This document shows, piece by piece, positions 1 through 9,927 of a stretch of 64,000 nt of DNA. The DNA comes from Syngnathus acus (Eukaryota > Chordata > Actinopteri > Syngnathiformes > Syngnathidae), in assembly GCF_901709675.1 (NCBI RefSeq), contig NC_051103.1, forward strand, positions 3,643,501-3,707,500, in the 5' to 3' direction. Each line of letters begins with the position of its first letter. Position 1 is the first letter of the stretch. Under the pieces are notes generated by a model. That model did not search any database, was not told the origin of the DNA, and saw nothing but the letters and a program-made list of their open reading frames with translations. Made by a program: the position numbers and the translations under genes.

Positions 1-2200
1 GACCTCTGGGATAATTAACAACACATGCCCCGCTTTGATTCAAAGCAACAGCCGAGCGGGTTAAGCGCGTCCTCGCTACTCTTGGCGGGCTATCAATCAT
101 TCATCTTAATAAGGTTTTGATGCTCGCGGTCTTTGAGGTGCACGGCGCGAAAACAAAGCGGCGGTTATTAGCTGCCGAGATCAGCCCTGAGGGGTCACGC
201 TTTGGAAAGATGGAAGAGGAAGGCGCCTCTTGTTTTGGTTTTGCGCTCGATATAATTTGGATGCTACTTCTTTTGTCGGTTCTCTAATTTGATTTAATTG
301 GTCTGAAAAATGATTTCCTATACAATTTTTTTTTTTTTTTAGGTCAGCGATGTACAGTGAAGGCAATTGAACGCTAGATGGCAGAAATTTATAATAATCT
401 GAGATTTTAGGAAATCGGATTAATGACATTACCATTCATTTCAATGGGGAACTATTCTTTGAGATACAAACGTTTTGTGTTTTCAGCGTCAGCACGGAAT
501 ATCGTAGGCAGCATTCCCGGTATCTGCTCTTCACAACTGCTCTTTTTTTTCCGTGTGGGATGAATTACAAGTCAAGTCTCGGTATTTGGCAGTTTAATAA
601 GAATAAGCGAATAAATGGGGGAGGCAAGGGGATAGAGTGTTCCTTTAACAGTTTAATCTCTGCTAGATGATGCAGATTACTGCCGCGTGTGTGCGTATGC
701 GTGCTTGTCAAAGGCCTTCGATGGATAAGCGGAACGGTAACAGAGAGATTGCGACATACAAAGGATATTGTGTTTAATCTGGTGCAAACAAAGCACGAGT
801 TGACCTTTATTTAAATCTAAAAATGCTTGAAAAGACATGAAGCTATTTCGGTTAGGGGCGACTATTTTATGATCTATTTAACAGGAGACAAACTTTTTTG
901 TAATTCACCTCCACCGAGTCTACGTGGCCTTTCCAGCCTATGCGGTGACAACCTGTTGGAGGGAAATGCCGGCAGACGTGTTCGGTAAGCGCCTGGCGGG
1001 GATACACACACACCGCACGCCGCCGCGCTACACAGCAGTCAAGTCGTTTACGCGCTAAGCTGCGATGGGATGGAGTCCTCATGCTGAGTCCCCGGAAGGT
1101 AGGCAGAGGAATGAGCAGAGAGGATCTACTTGACGGGATGAGCGCCACCATTACCATCGTCACCAGAGATATGGTTTGTGAACTGTGCCTTGGTAGAAAA
1201 ATGGTAGAACTTCACCATGTCTTTCCATACCGTGACGATAGTCATTAAGGTTAATGTTCAAATTGGCCTCCCAGTTTCGTCAGTAACGTCCTAAGGGAAT
1301 TCTGGTAATGGGAAGTACGGAGAGGTTGACATATGTCCTTCCTAAATTGGCTCAACCGCTTAACGACTAAGGAGATGAAAGAGGGACTCGCGTATGCATC
1401 GAAGAATTCATATGCATACTACAATATTCCACATGACGGCAACTGGAGAAATATTTTTGTTCCATGACAGTCACAGTGTTCCATGGAAGTATACAAATAA
1501 AAAATTTCCATTTAAGGATCCATTGTCAAAATTCAAGACAGTTAACCAGGTATTATGATGAGTGAATATTCCTTGAACAAATTGATGACAACCCACTGGT
1601 TAGCAATAGCGGCTAAATTGTCTCAAAATTTGAATATGCACGACACACGTCTGCTGCCATACGCATTTATCACAATTAGGATTTAAGCGGCTGCCGCGGT
1701 ATAAACACCCCCCACCCTTCTCTGCATGGGGTGGGGGTGCCGCCCGTAAGCATTTGACAGCTGTACAGGAAATCGTTGGCGGATGCGCAAGATGAGTGAC
1801 TTTGAGGGGACAATTGGTTTTCTGACACTCAAAAGAAAATTGACAGTAAGAGTACAGCTGTCATAGTTAGACATATAAATCTCACGGGGATATATGTAAA
1901 TATCGCAAATTGTGGTGTTGAAATTAATGGCGGCTGTAAGATATGAAAGTGGATATATATTTCAATGAGAATATATATCTGATCATTCCAACCTTGAAGT
2001 CTGAATAGTAGAAATGACAAATTTGGTAGGCAAAACAAAAAAGTCAAGAGGCCATTTTGGGTCATTCTGAACAGCTCGACAAACCAAATCAGTTTGATGA
2101 ACTTTCAGCACTAAACTATGTGACCCCAAGACTCAAAAATGATATGTTAGCTCCACTCAGATGTTCTTTCCAAAGATTAAAAGCTTGTTCTTGGCCCAGT
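1..2200. other. Intergenic DNA, no recognisable gene
   Basis: I see no exon with a conserved protein, no RNA gene and no clear transposon here. Short open frames on both strands lack splice context and resemble nothing I know. A short C-rich/G-rich hairpin lies at 1706-1739. In human the gene left of BHLHA15 is LMTK2, so this may be the flank beyond lmtk2, but no lmtk2 sequence was seen. Confidence 0.5.
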
Positions 2201-2235
2201 GGTTACACTGTGTATGAATGTGTGCAAGCACTCAC

Positions 2236-2347
2236 CTGGGCTTCGTGCAGCCATCCAGCACTAACCCCCACCACGCCATCCCAGGCATCGATCCCTTCCC
2301 AGACGGAGTGATGTTGGATCTCGCCGTAGCTATCAAACTTCAGCGTC
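2236..2347 (-). other. Exon-like open segment, unidentified
   Basis: On the minus strand this 112-base stretch is open for 37 codons. It ends at a good donor (CAG followed by GTGAGT) and follows a possible AG acceptor. The translation looks protein-like (contains SVWEGIDAWDG and AGWLHEAQ), but I recognise no family and found no partner exon with matching phase. The minus strand at 2510-2660 is also open for about 50 codons without good splice sites. It could be an exon of an unknown minus-strand gene, a piece of a repeat, or chance. Confidence 0.2.
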
Positions 2348-3004
2348 CTTGCAAGTGTGTGTGGTCACTTGCTATGTGTGGAATTCTTAACTCGGGGTCC
2401 GCAGGATGCAGAAAGGAAATCAGCTTGTGTGTATCCCAAGTTGAGGAAAGGTACGGCAGGAGATAGAATACAGCTAGGAAGCCTCCAAGTTAACAACTTC
2501 CTTGCTTTCCTTCCATCTCAGCTCTCCCCCAGCTGCAAATAAGCTCCATGGGGTTTGGGTCTAGGAAAAAGTTTTCCATCTTGTACTCCGCAGGGACAAA
2601 AGCAAAACTGGTCCTGATGTTGGAGTGAAAAGTGCAGGGTACTAGCAGGTCTTCATCCTGTTGATTTCTTCTTTTTTTTTTTATTATTTGGGGAGGGTTG
2701 GAGAGTTTTGCTTACGCCGTAATACCGCCCGCTTCACCTTTTCATTTTGTCTCCGTGTGCTTCGTCAGAGGAGGGGGCTTCATGTGAGTTGGGATAATAA
2801 TAGTGTGAGGATTTATCCCGCTTGCTCCTCCTCCTCTCCCTCCTCCCTCCGCCACCGCTCACTACACTCCGCATTTCCTCAGTAATATTCACCTCTTCTC
2901 ATCATTTCAACACATCCCAAGTTTCTGCTCAATCACCTTTGTTTCCTGTGCCATCAACAGGTCTGAAACCAATGCCATTAATAGGAATGTGCCCACTGCA
3001 CCCC

Positions 3005-3086
3005 AACACACACACATATATGTACAAAAATATACACATATATATATATATACGTATTGCACACACACATATATGTACAAAAATAT

Positions 3087-3154
<68 letters not shown>

Positions 3155-3223
3155 TATAAATAAATATATATAAATATATACACACACAAATTAAAAATAA
3201 AATAAAAAAATAAATAAATAAAA

Positions 3224-3267
<44 letters not shown>

Positions 3268-3360
3268 GTATATATATATATAATATATATATATAAATGT
3301 ACATATATATATATAAATAAGTATATATATATATATATACTATATATATATACACACACA
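3005..3360. repeat. (TA)n-rich microsatellite block
   Basis: This is a long TA/ATATAT-dominated block with CACACA edges. Its left part is a tandem pair: about 45 bases of CACACATATATGTAC-type sequence at 3005-3050 recurs at 3060-3110 before the pure TA run. The long Ile/Tyr-rich open frames across it are products of the repeat, not genes. Confidence 0.95.
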
Positions 3361-3479
3361 TACTGGATGCGCATACGCACACAATCGCGGCGATGGGGGG
3401 GGGAAAACTCAAGTGTGTCTTCTTCACAGTTAGACGTCACGTTTACCTTAGTCGTGCCTGTCACGCTCACACCATCCGA

Positions 3480-4440
3480 CGGGCTTTTTTTTTTGAAGGT
3501 TTTTGAAAAGTCGCTTCTGCTGATGAAAGCCGAGCGCCGTGGTCAGGTGACAAGCCTTTTTAGCTATAAATACGCACATGCCAGTTAAAATAGAGCATTT
3601 GAGTTTGGTTGACTCAAGCTCACAGACGTGTTCATTTAAGTCATTATTATTCAATCAACGATATCTGTCATTGGCGTTTTCACTGATGCTGTGATGCCTT
3701 ATAACACATTTTTGACGAATATTTCTGTTCTAATTAATTAATTTAAAGGGTGTCAGAGGAGGAGTTGATGTCAGCACTATCATCAGCAACTTCATAAACG
3801 CTCCAAGCTAAAAACAGCAACTCTGCCTTCCCAAATGGCATCCATGCCTGTTTCGACGAAAAGCTAGCCACTAGCTAAAAGACAGCAAGTTCATCTTAAA
3901 AGTCATTAAAGTCATGCATAGGCAAATTTTTTACTTTGTAAGTTTAAGCGGGGGTCAGTCACAAATGCGTTTATGTGTGAATTTGAATCCTGGAGTGACC
4001 GAGAGGGGTCAGGACTCAACCAAAGTAGAATCCATCAACGTGCCAAGATCAGAGATATTGGTTTTTGCCGTCTTGCCCAAATAAAACATAAAAAAATAAA
4101 ATAAAATACATTATCTGAAGTGGCACGGGCACGTTCCCAAGAGAACAATTCATGCAAGCCATCCTGAACTAAAAACAAAATTGCTTTCGACCGTTGTGCT
4201 GGTCTGATCTGTAACTACACAACAGGAAACATTTTATTGGTTATTGCTGTCAAAGTTGGCTCGACCAGTTATTAAATCCAAAGGTTCACATTCTTTTTCC
4301 TCTGTCATGTAAGTGATTGTTTTAGAAACTGACCAGTTTTACAAACAAACAACGAGACGGCTTGCCAATTGTTTAGCGAGAACGGAACCGGCAACGGAAA
4401 AAACTTAGTACTCTGTACTTTCAGTAGCGTCTGGTCCACT
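3480..4440. other. Intergenic, nothing recognised
   Basis: No coding exon, RNA gene or clear repeat was seen between the TA block and the LINE remnant. Composition is ordinary AT-rich intergenic DNA. Confidence 0.4.
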
Positions 4441-5300
4441 GACCTGAGGAAGCACAATAATCATTAAGGGAGGCTGTCTGATGCATAGCGGCAATTTAAT
4501 CCACAGTTTTGAAGCGGAAACCGAGAAGGCGCGATCACCTCTGAGTTTGCGGCGGGCCTTCGGGACAACTAAAAGCATTCGGTCCGTTGACTTGGGAAAA
4601 CCGAATGGAGTCTAAGATTGGTGCATGTCTAATGGAGGCAGGTGCAAGGCCATGTCAGGTTTTAAAAACAAATAAAAGGATTTTAAAATGGACACAGGCA
4701 GACAGAACTTGAGCTCTCGTTTATGGGACCCAGTTAAAAATTGAGCAGTAACTGTACAAAGAGTCAATCCAAGTTGGGATAGACGCATGGATTACTGTTT
4801 CAAGGTCAGGAGATGATAAAAACAGTCGAACTTTTAACAACTGAGTTGGAAGAAACTTGGTTTAAGAATTGTACTAATTTGGTGCTTCAGTTTGGAGGGT
4901 CTATTTTAAATGCTAAGTGAGTGACCATGACAGTTTCTATTCAAAATCCCACAAAGTCATTTAATGGCAATGAATCTTTCTGTTTATAAAAGAACATACA
5001 TTTGGTAATCGTCCACATAGGAGTGGAATGAAATGCCATGTTGATCTAAAAACAACAAGGGACCAAGAATTGAGCCCTGCGGAACTCCCTTGGTGAGACG
5101 ATTTAAAAAATCACCAATGCTTTCATTGCCGGGAATTATCTGGGAATTCAAAGCAGTGGGGACCTGAACAGGAGTAGAAGGGTTAATAACTGGACTAGGT
5201 CACAAGGGGAGCTGATCTAAGTTAAACACCAAAACATGAGCAAAGTGTGCCATCTGATGGTCATTGACGAGCGGTGACACAGACCCTGCTATTCTTCTTG
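4440..5300 (-). mobile_element. Degenerate L2-like LINE, reverse transcriptase 3' part
   Basis: Read on the minus strand, broken frames carry the hallmarks of a non-LTR retrotransposon reverse transcriptase. GVPQGSILGPLL lies at 5051-5090, then a YVDD catalytic-site motif at 5008-5019. A DLETVIHA block at 4784-4807 and an RRKLRGDRAFSVSASKLW to LPLCIRQ C-terminal block at 4475-4560 follow. The order and spacing fit the C-terminal half of an L2/Rex-type LINE ORF2. Stops and frame jumps separate the motifs, so the copy is 5'-truncated and dead. The family name is inferred from motif style; a RepeatMasker run would settle it. Confidence 0.82.
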
Positions 5301-5309
5301 GTTTTCACT

Positions 5310-6055
5310 TAGTAAGTTTTGATCTGAGCTGGTTAATTATTTACTCAACAATAACTGTGCCAATGGCATGACATTTGACCCTTATAGTTGATGGTTTCTA
5401 AACACAATTAATTGTCTCTAAATACATATTTTCGATATGTTGGGTTGTCTGTATATTTTTTAAATCAGAACTGAAGTTAGCTAAGCACCTGCCGATCCAG
5501 AGTTTTTTGTAAACTGGGTCAATAAGGCCATCTGCTGGATTTCAAGAGATACTGTGCCTCCACTGTTCCTACTTTCACTGCTGCTTTTACTTTCATTTGC
5601 CTTCAGAGCCTTACCAACAATGATACATTTGTGTAATTTAAAGGCTGCTTGATGCTAAGTCATCTGAACCCCGGCAGATTGTTTCATGACCTGATGGATG
5701 TGTGCATGCGTGTGCATGCGTGTGTGTACTTCTATGTCCTTTACGTCACAGCCGCTGTGAGTCAGCTCCCCTCTACCTTTCCTGAGTCACTCATCCAGCG
5801 GTTGCTTGGTTACCTGCGAGCGGGGAAAGTTTCCGATTGCGTATTTGTTTCCGTAGATAGACGGGGGGGCACTGATATTTATTCAGGAACAATAATGCAT
5901 GTGTTTGTGTATCATCTAATGGACAAAAAGCTGACAAGTCAGTATTAGGACAATCTGTTGTTTAGCACGGTGTGTGTATTAGTAAATGATTATATTGTGC
6001 TTTATTAACAATGAGCAAGATTTGGGAGTTTATTCTTAATTTGAAAGAAAGCCAG
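5310..6055. other. Intergenic, nothing recognised
   Basis: No exon or repeat family was recognised. The open frame at 5649-5948 has no homology I can name and no clear splice or promoter context. Confidence 0.35.
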
Positions 6056-6061
6056 AGTAAA

Positions 6062-6232
6062 CGAAGCTTCATATTTGCTTCATGAACCTGTTTTATTTTT
6101 TTGACTCCTTTAGATGGGACTGTTGGTTTAAAGGGTTAGGGTTAGGGTTTCAGATCAGGGGTTGAATAGAGAGTGGCATTTTTAGGAGTCAAAAAATAAC
6201 AACTGGTTCATGAAGCAATTTTGAAGCTTCAT
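6062..6232. mobile_element. Fold-back (MITE-like) element with ~47 bp inverted arms
   Basis: The left arm (6063-6109) and the reverse complement of the right arm (6184-6230) match at roughly 42 of 47 positions. Both begin with GAAGCTTC and end with GACTCCT. The ~75 bp centre carries a short telomere-like repeat. No transposase is encoded, as expected for a small non-autonomous element. No certain target-site duplication was found, so the class is unknown. Confidence 0.7.
6133..6150 (+). repeat. Interstitial telomere-like repeat (GGGTTA)3
   Basis: Three units of the vertebrate telomere repeat (the last ending TTT) lie in the loop of the fold-back element. The tract is short and may be chance or a by-product of break repair. 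Confidence 0.7.
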
Positions 6233-6239
6233 TTTCCTA

Positions 6240-7380
6240 TTACTACTGAAAGCCACTATAGGGATCCAAGAAGAAGTCATGTGGGACTTCTGGCTAATAT
6301 AGATATAAGGTGAGGGTGGAAAACATTTAGGCAAATGTTAGATCAACTGAATTCACAGGCTGCAGGCTTTTGACCTATTTTAAAAACTAACTGTGTGGTT
6401 TCGCTTGCAGGTTCACCATGGAATGAGCACGTCTGACCCGAGCAACCATTTTGACGATTTCATCACAACAAACTTTTCTGCAGCAACACACAAAAACCGG
6501 ATTCACTCCAGAGTGTTTCATTAGGTCCACCAAATCTATTACAACCTTGAGCTGGGAGATAACAAGAAGGTACATGGCGCTTAGGCCCGACGTGACATCC
6601 ACACTTGTTTTCCTTTTCAACCCGCGGCCTCGGCCTGATGGAAAAAGTGACAAGCAGTCTAGATCTTGACCCCCCCCCCAATTCGACTCCCCGCCTCCTT
6701 GCTTTTTCACGATGAGTCAGGGGCGTCTCCGCACTGTGAATGGATTCAAGGCACCTGTTGTCCGTGACGTCACAAGTGTGTCAAGTAGTGGGAATGACAC
6801 GATCGCCCGCTGCCCGTTGATTACACAGTCGCTTGCGTAAGAGCTGCTGGTAGCTTTCCAGTAGCACGCCGCAGCCAACGTTACTTTTGAATGCCAACTT
6901 CTATCCTTGGAGCTAAGCTAACTAAAAATTGTCTTTATTATAGTAAATGTGTTGTTTTTTTCCCCTTTTCTTAAGTGCAGAGGCCAATGTTTGCTTGCCT
7001 CATTACTGAAGTGTATTCAGCTCCGAATTTATCAAGGCGGTGGTGACTGAATAAACAGTGCAAAGCCTTCGGGGCCTACCAAGTTAGAAACTGAACAAAC
7101 TCAAACTAGAAGATAATGTTTCCACACAGCCAGCATCAGCGAGTTTGGGTTGATTAGATACCTGGCAGGACCAGTCTAACACACACATACACGGTTACAA
7201 TTTACTCAAGGACGGAATACATTATTCCTGTTAATCTCATGTTTCCGTTGAGCTAAGCCGAATTGACTCATAGACCACTAAAAAAAATTTTTGTTTTGCC
7301 CATTAGTGTGAATTAAAGCTCCTTGTTTTACAATGAAGTTACTGCATGTCCCATGAGTGTGTGTTTGGAGGGAGGAACGG
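6240..7380. other. Upstream flank of bhlha15, candidate regulatory DNA
   Basis: No coding sequence was recognised. A full cAMP-response-element palindrome (TGACGTCA) lies at 6765-6772. Any enhancer role is unproven. Confidence 0.35.
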
Positions 7381-7386
7381 AAGGTC

Positions 7387-7538
7387 GGGGGCGGAGCTTT
7401 TGTTTGTGAGACGAACAATGATTGGCCGAGGAGAGCTACGTGTACCTCATTCTGCTCCGGGTCCCTCGTATGTGAGCCTGCCACCTGCACGGTCATGCAC
7501 CGTGGCTTTCCCCACGACCTGCTCATCCACGTATGATG
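7387..7538 (+). promoter_or_regulatory. bhlha15: Candidate bhlha15 promoter and first non-coding exon
   Basis: A GC box (GGGGCGGAGC, 7387-7396) and an inverted CCAAT box (ATTGG, 7421-7425) precede a stretch ending in a consensus-like donor, ATG then GTACGT at 7539. Mammalian BHLHA15 has a non-coding first exon spliced to one coding exon, and a possible acceptor (CCCACAG) ends at 8028, 35 bases before the start codon. This assignment is inferred from position and motifs; no transcript data were available. Confidence 0.4.
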
Positions 7539-8063
7539 GTACGTCCAAAAACTGACTGCAAGATTTTTCTGTGAACCATCAGGAAAAAGAAAAGTTGAAT
7601 TAAAAAGGTAAGGCACTGTATTTTTATTTATTGCATTTATTTATAAGAAGTTCAATGTAAAAAGTGATGAAACAACATTTTTTTTTTTTTTATAAAGTGG
7701 TTTTGGGGGTTTAAATGGGGGCAATTCTATTTCAACATGAACATCCAAATCAATAGTGCAATGGTTGAATTAGTCATTTGTTTGAGTGGCGTTTGTGAGT
7801 CTAACCTTGAAATTGACATTATCTCGGGGGCAAGGCGGATAAGCCTCAGGCCAACATCGTGGAGTTTTCACACTGCAACAGACTGATTAGATGCATGGCT
7901 GGAGACTAGTTCTGGGAAAAAAGAAAGTAGAATTCCCGATAGGAGATCATACTTGTGCATTATTGATCCTGGTAATGTGATTTGATGTCGTTAAAACTCA
8001 TCTGTCACTTTGTCCTCAAAGCCCACAGGCACATATTTGGAGCGGGGGAAAAAAAAAAACAGG

Positions 8064-8615
8064 ATGAAGTCCAAGGGGAAAGCTATAAAAGCATCCAGAA
8101 GAACCTGGTCTGACCCAGAGCCAGAACTTGAACCAGACACAGAAGCGGAACCGGGCTCCAGTGAGCAAGAAGACTCGGAGGCCTCGGTGAGGATCGGCTG
8201 CTCCTGGAGAGGTTCCTTGAGGAGCAGGGAGGGTAAGCGGCAAGGAGGGGGCGGAGGTCGTCGGCGACACAGCTCCACCACCAAGGAGCGCAGCGTCCGG
8301 CGCTTGGAGAGCAACGAGAGGGAACGCCAGCGCATGCACAAACTCAACAACGCCTTCCAAGCGTTACGCGAGGCCATCCCGCACGTGAAGACGGACAAAA
8401 AACTCTCCAAGATTGAGACGCTGACACTGGCAAAGAACTACATCAAGGCCTTGACTTCCATCATCCTGGACATGTCGGGGGCCTGCAGCGAGGACCCGTC
8501 GGAGGCCAGTGCCGCCAAACTGCTTGAGTGCTACCAGAAACATCTTGAGGAGGAAGGCGAGGAGGGGCTCACCCAGTATCTCACCCACATGCACAGTTTA
8601 AGCCAACACAGCTAG
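8064..8615 (+). CDS. bhlha15: Class A bHLH transcription factor bhlha15 (MIST1)
   Basis: 183-residue nuclear bHLH factor, the orthologue of mammalian BHLHA15/MIST1, which drives the secretory programme in serous exocrine cells such as pancreatic acini. The start is the ATG at 8064 (A at -3); the frame is open upstream only through non-ATG codons. An acidic low-complexity N-terminus (about 16-42) and a basic Gly/Arg stretch (about 52-68) precede the bHLH domain (about 79-133). The domain carries the DNA-contacting [12 protein letters not shown] basic region and the [17 protein letters not shown] helix 2, both nearly identical to mammals. The whole product is in one exon, as in mammals. The tail after the domain is poorly conserved. 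Family bHLHs bind E-boxes (CANNTG) as dimers. Confidence 0.97.
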   Translation: MKSKGKAIKASRRTWSDPEPELEPDTEAEPGSSEQEDSEASVRIGCSWRGSLRSREGKRQGGGGGRRRHSSTTKERSVRRLESNERERQRMHKLNNAFQALREAIPHVKTDKKLSKIETLTLAKNYIKALTSIILDMSGACSEDPSEASAAKLLECYQKHLEEEGEEGLTQYLTHMHSLSQHS

Positions 8616-9078
8616 CAGAGCAAGCTAGTAGACTTTGGGGGGGATGAAATCAAGTTCCTGCAGGTGCACTGCTTGAGGGATCCATTCAGGAAGGGAGCCC
8701 AGTTGACTTTATACTGCAGCGCTTGAACACTTAAGTGGGCTGCTCTTCAAGCAAAACGAAGGGTGAACTTAATTTGGCAAGATCTTCAGACTCTCTTTTT
8801 AACGTCTTAGTTGGGAATTCTTACTCTCCTTTTGTAACTGAGTGATCTTCCTGCTTTTTTTTTGTCAGTTGTGGGGGGGGGGGGGGACTGCCAAGCATCG
8901 CCTTCAGTCAAAAAGTCAAGGAAGAGAGCACATGCATTTAAATGAAGTGTTTGCTTATCTGCTCATGGTGATGATGATCGCCCTAAGAACACAACTGACT
9001 TGTCTGACTTGTCTGCAGAGATGTTCGTTTTTTTTTGGAATGTCCCATGATGGGACATTGTACTGAAGATGAGCTATC

Positions 9079-9084
9079 AATAAA
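9079..9084 (+). promoter_or_regulatory. bhlha15: bhlha15 poly(A) signal (AATAAA)
   Basis: Canonical hexamer about 460 bases after the stop codon, on the right strand, followed by a T/G-rich stretch. It implies a 3' UTR of roughly 0.5 kb. Confidence 0.6.
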
Positions 9085-9148
9085 TGTGTGTATTTATTGA
9101 CTGCTCTTTTATCATGCATTTACACGATAGCAAATAGATATAATTTAA

Positions 9149-9400
9149 TGACCAGGGGCGGAGCTAAGATGTTTTTCTTGGGGGGGGACAGGGGGAGCAA
9201 GGATATTCTCAAGGTGGTCTGCAAAACATTTTTTTTTTTTTACATGCCCCACAAAACTGTCCAGAAAACACTTCTAAAGAGTCAATATTGGTTACCTTGT
9301 GGAAATATGGAAAATAAATTCTGGGGGGGAAAAAAATGGAATATACCCAAAATATTATTGGCTGTCCAATAATCCTATTTTTTCCCAAAAATGTTCTGAA
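9149..9400 (+). repeat. Probable interspersed repeat, GGGGCGGAGCTA start, copy 1
   Basis: The stretch opens with AGGGGCGGAGCTA, a T-rich spacer and TTGGGGGGG. A second copy with the same opening lies at about 19004-19170 in the same orientation. Similar openings are common in fish interspersed repeats, but I cannot name the family and only the first ~50 bases are clearly shared. Confidence 0.4.
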
Positions 9401-9694
9401 CATTTTTAAACACAGTAACAGTCATTTAATAAAAAAGTAATATTTTAGAGATTTGTTACATTTTCTTTTTCCAGCAAGCCTGAGATAGTTTTCTCCTTTT
9501 CCATTGCACATGCTCAGTAGTGGTCTAACAACATTCGACATCAGTTTGTTGAGAGGCAAAAAGTAACCACCAGGTTCATGAGAACCTCGTAAAGCAAATA
9601 ATTAGGAGGGTGGTGCCGAGAGACCCGCCCCAGTAGATCCTCTTGACTAAATTCTAGTCGTTTATTTGACTCTTTACACAACTAAAACACAAAG

Positions 9695-9700
9695 TTTATT
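9695..9700 (-). promoter_or_regulatory. tecpr1: Candidate tecpr1 poly(A) signal
   Basis: AATAAA on the minus strand about 230 bases past the tecpr1 stop. A second hexamer at 9661-9666 is an alternative. The convergent bhlha15 signal is some 600 bases away. Confidence 0.45.
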
Positions 9701-9927
9701 GAAATCGCCGCTTAAGGGTGTTTGTCTTGACTTTAAAGGTGTCCCATTTAAACTTGGTGGTTGCTTCTGACACAACTTGTTTTCCTGTCACTTTACAGCA
9801 CTCGAATTTAGACGAGGAAAAATATTACGGGTAAATACGTGAAAATAAATGAAGCATTTCGGATTGTTTTCCACAGAATACTATCATCTCTAGAATGTTA
9901 CCACAATACAGTAAACGTTGAAATGTT

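Noticed and set aside
1706-1739. CACCCCCCACCC / GGGGTGGGGGTG hairpin as a possible microRNA
   Set aside because: The stem is only ~12 bp with low complexity, too short for a pre-miRNA.
2907-3470. Long Ile/Tyr-rich open frames around 3 kb on both strands
   Set aside because: They are translations of the (TA)n and (CA)n repeats and have no splice context or conserved sequence.
8010-8063. N-terminal extension of bhlha15 upstream of 8064
   Set aside because: It would need a TTG start, and a possible splice acceptor ends at 8028. The ATG at 8064 matches the mammalian start region (MKxK).
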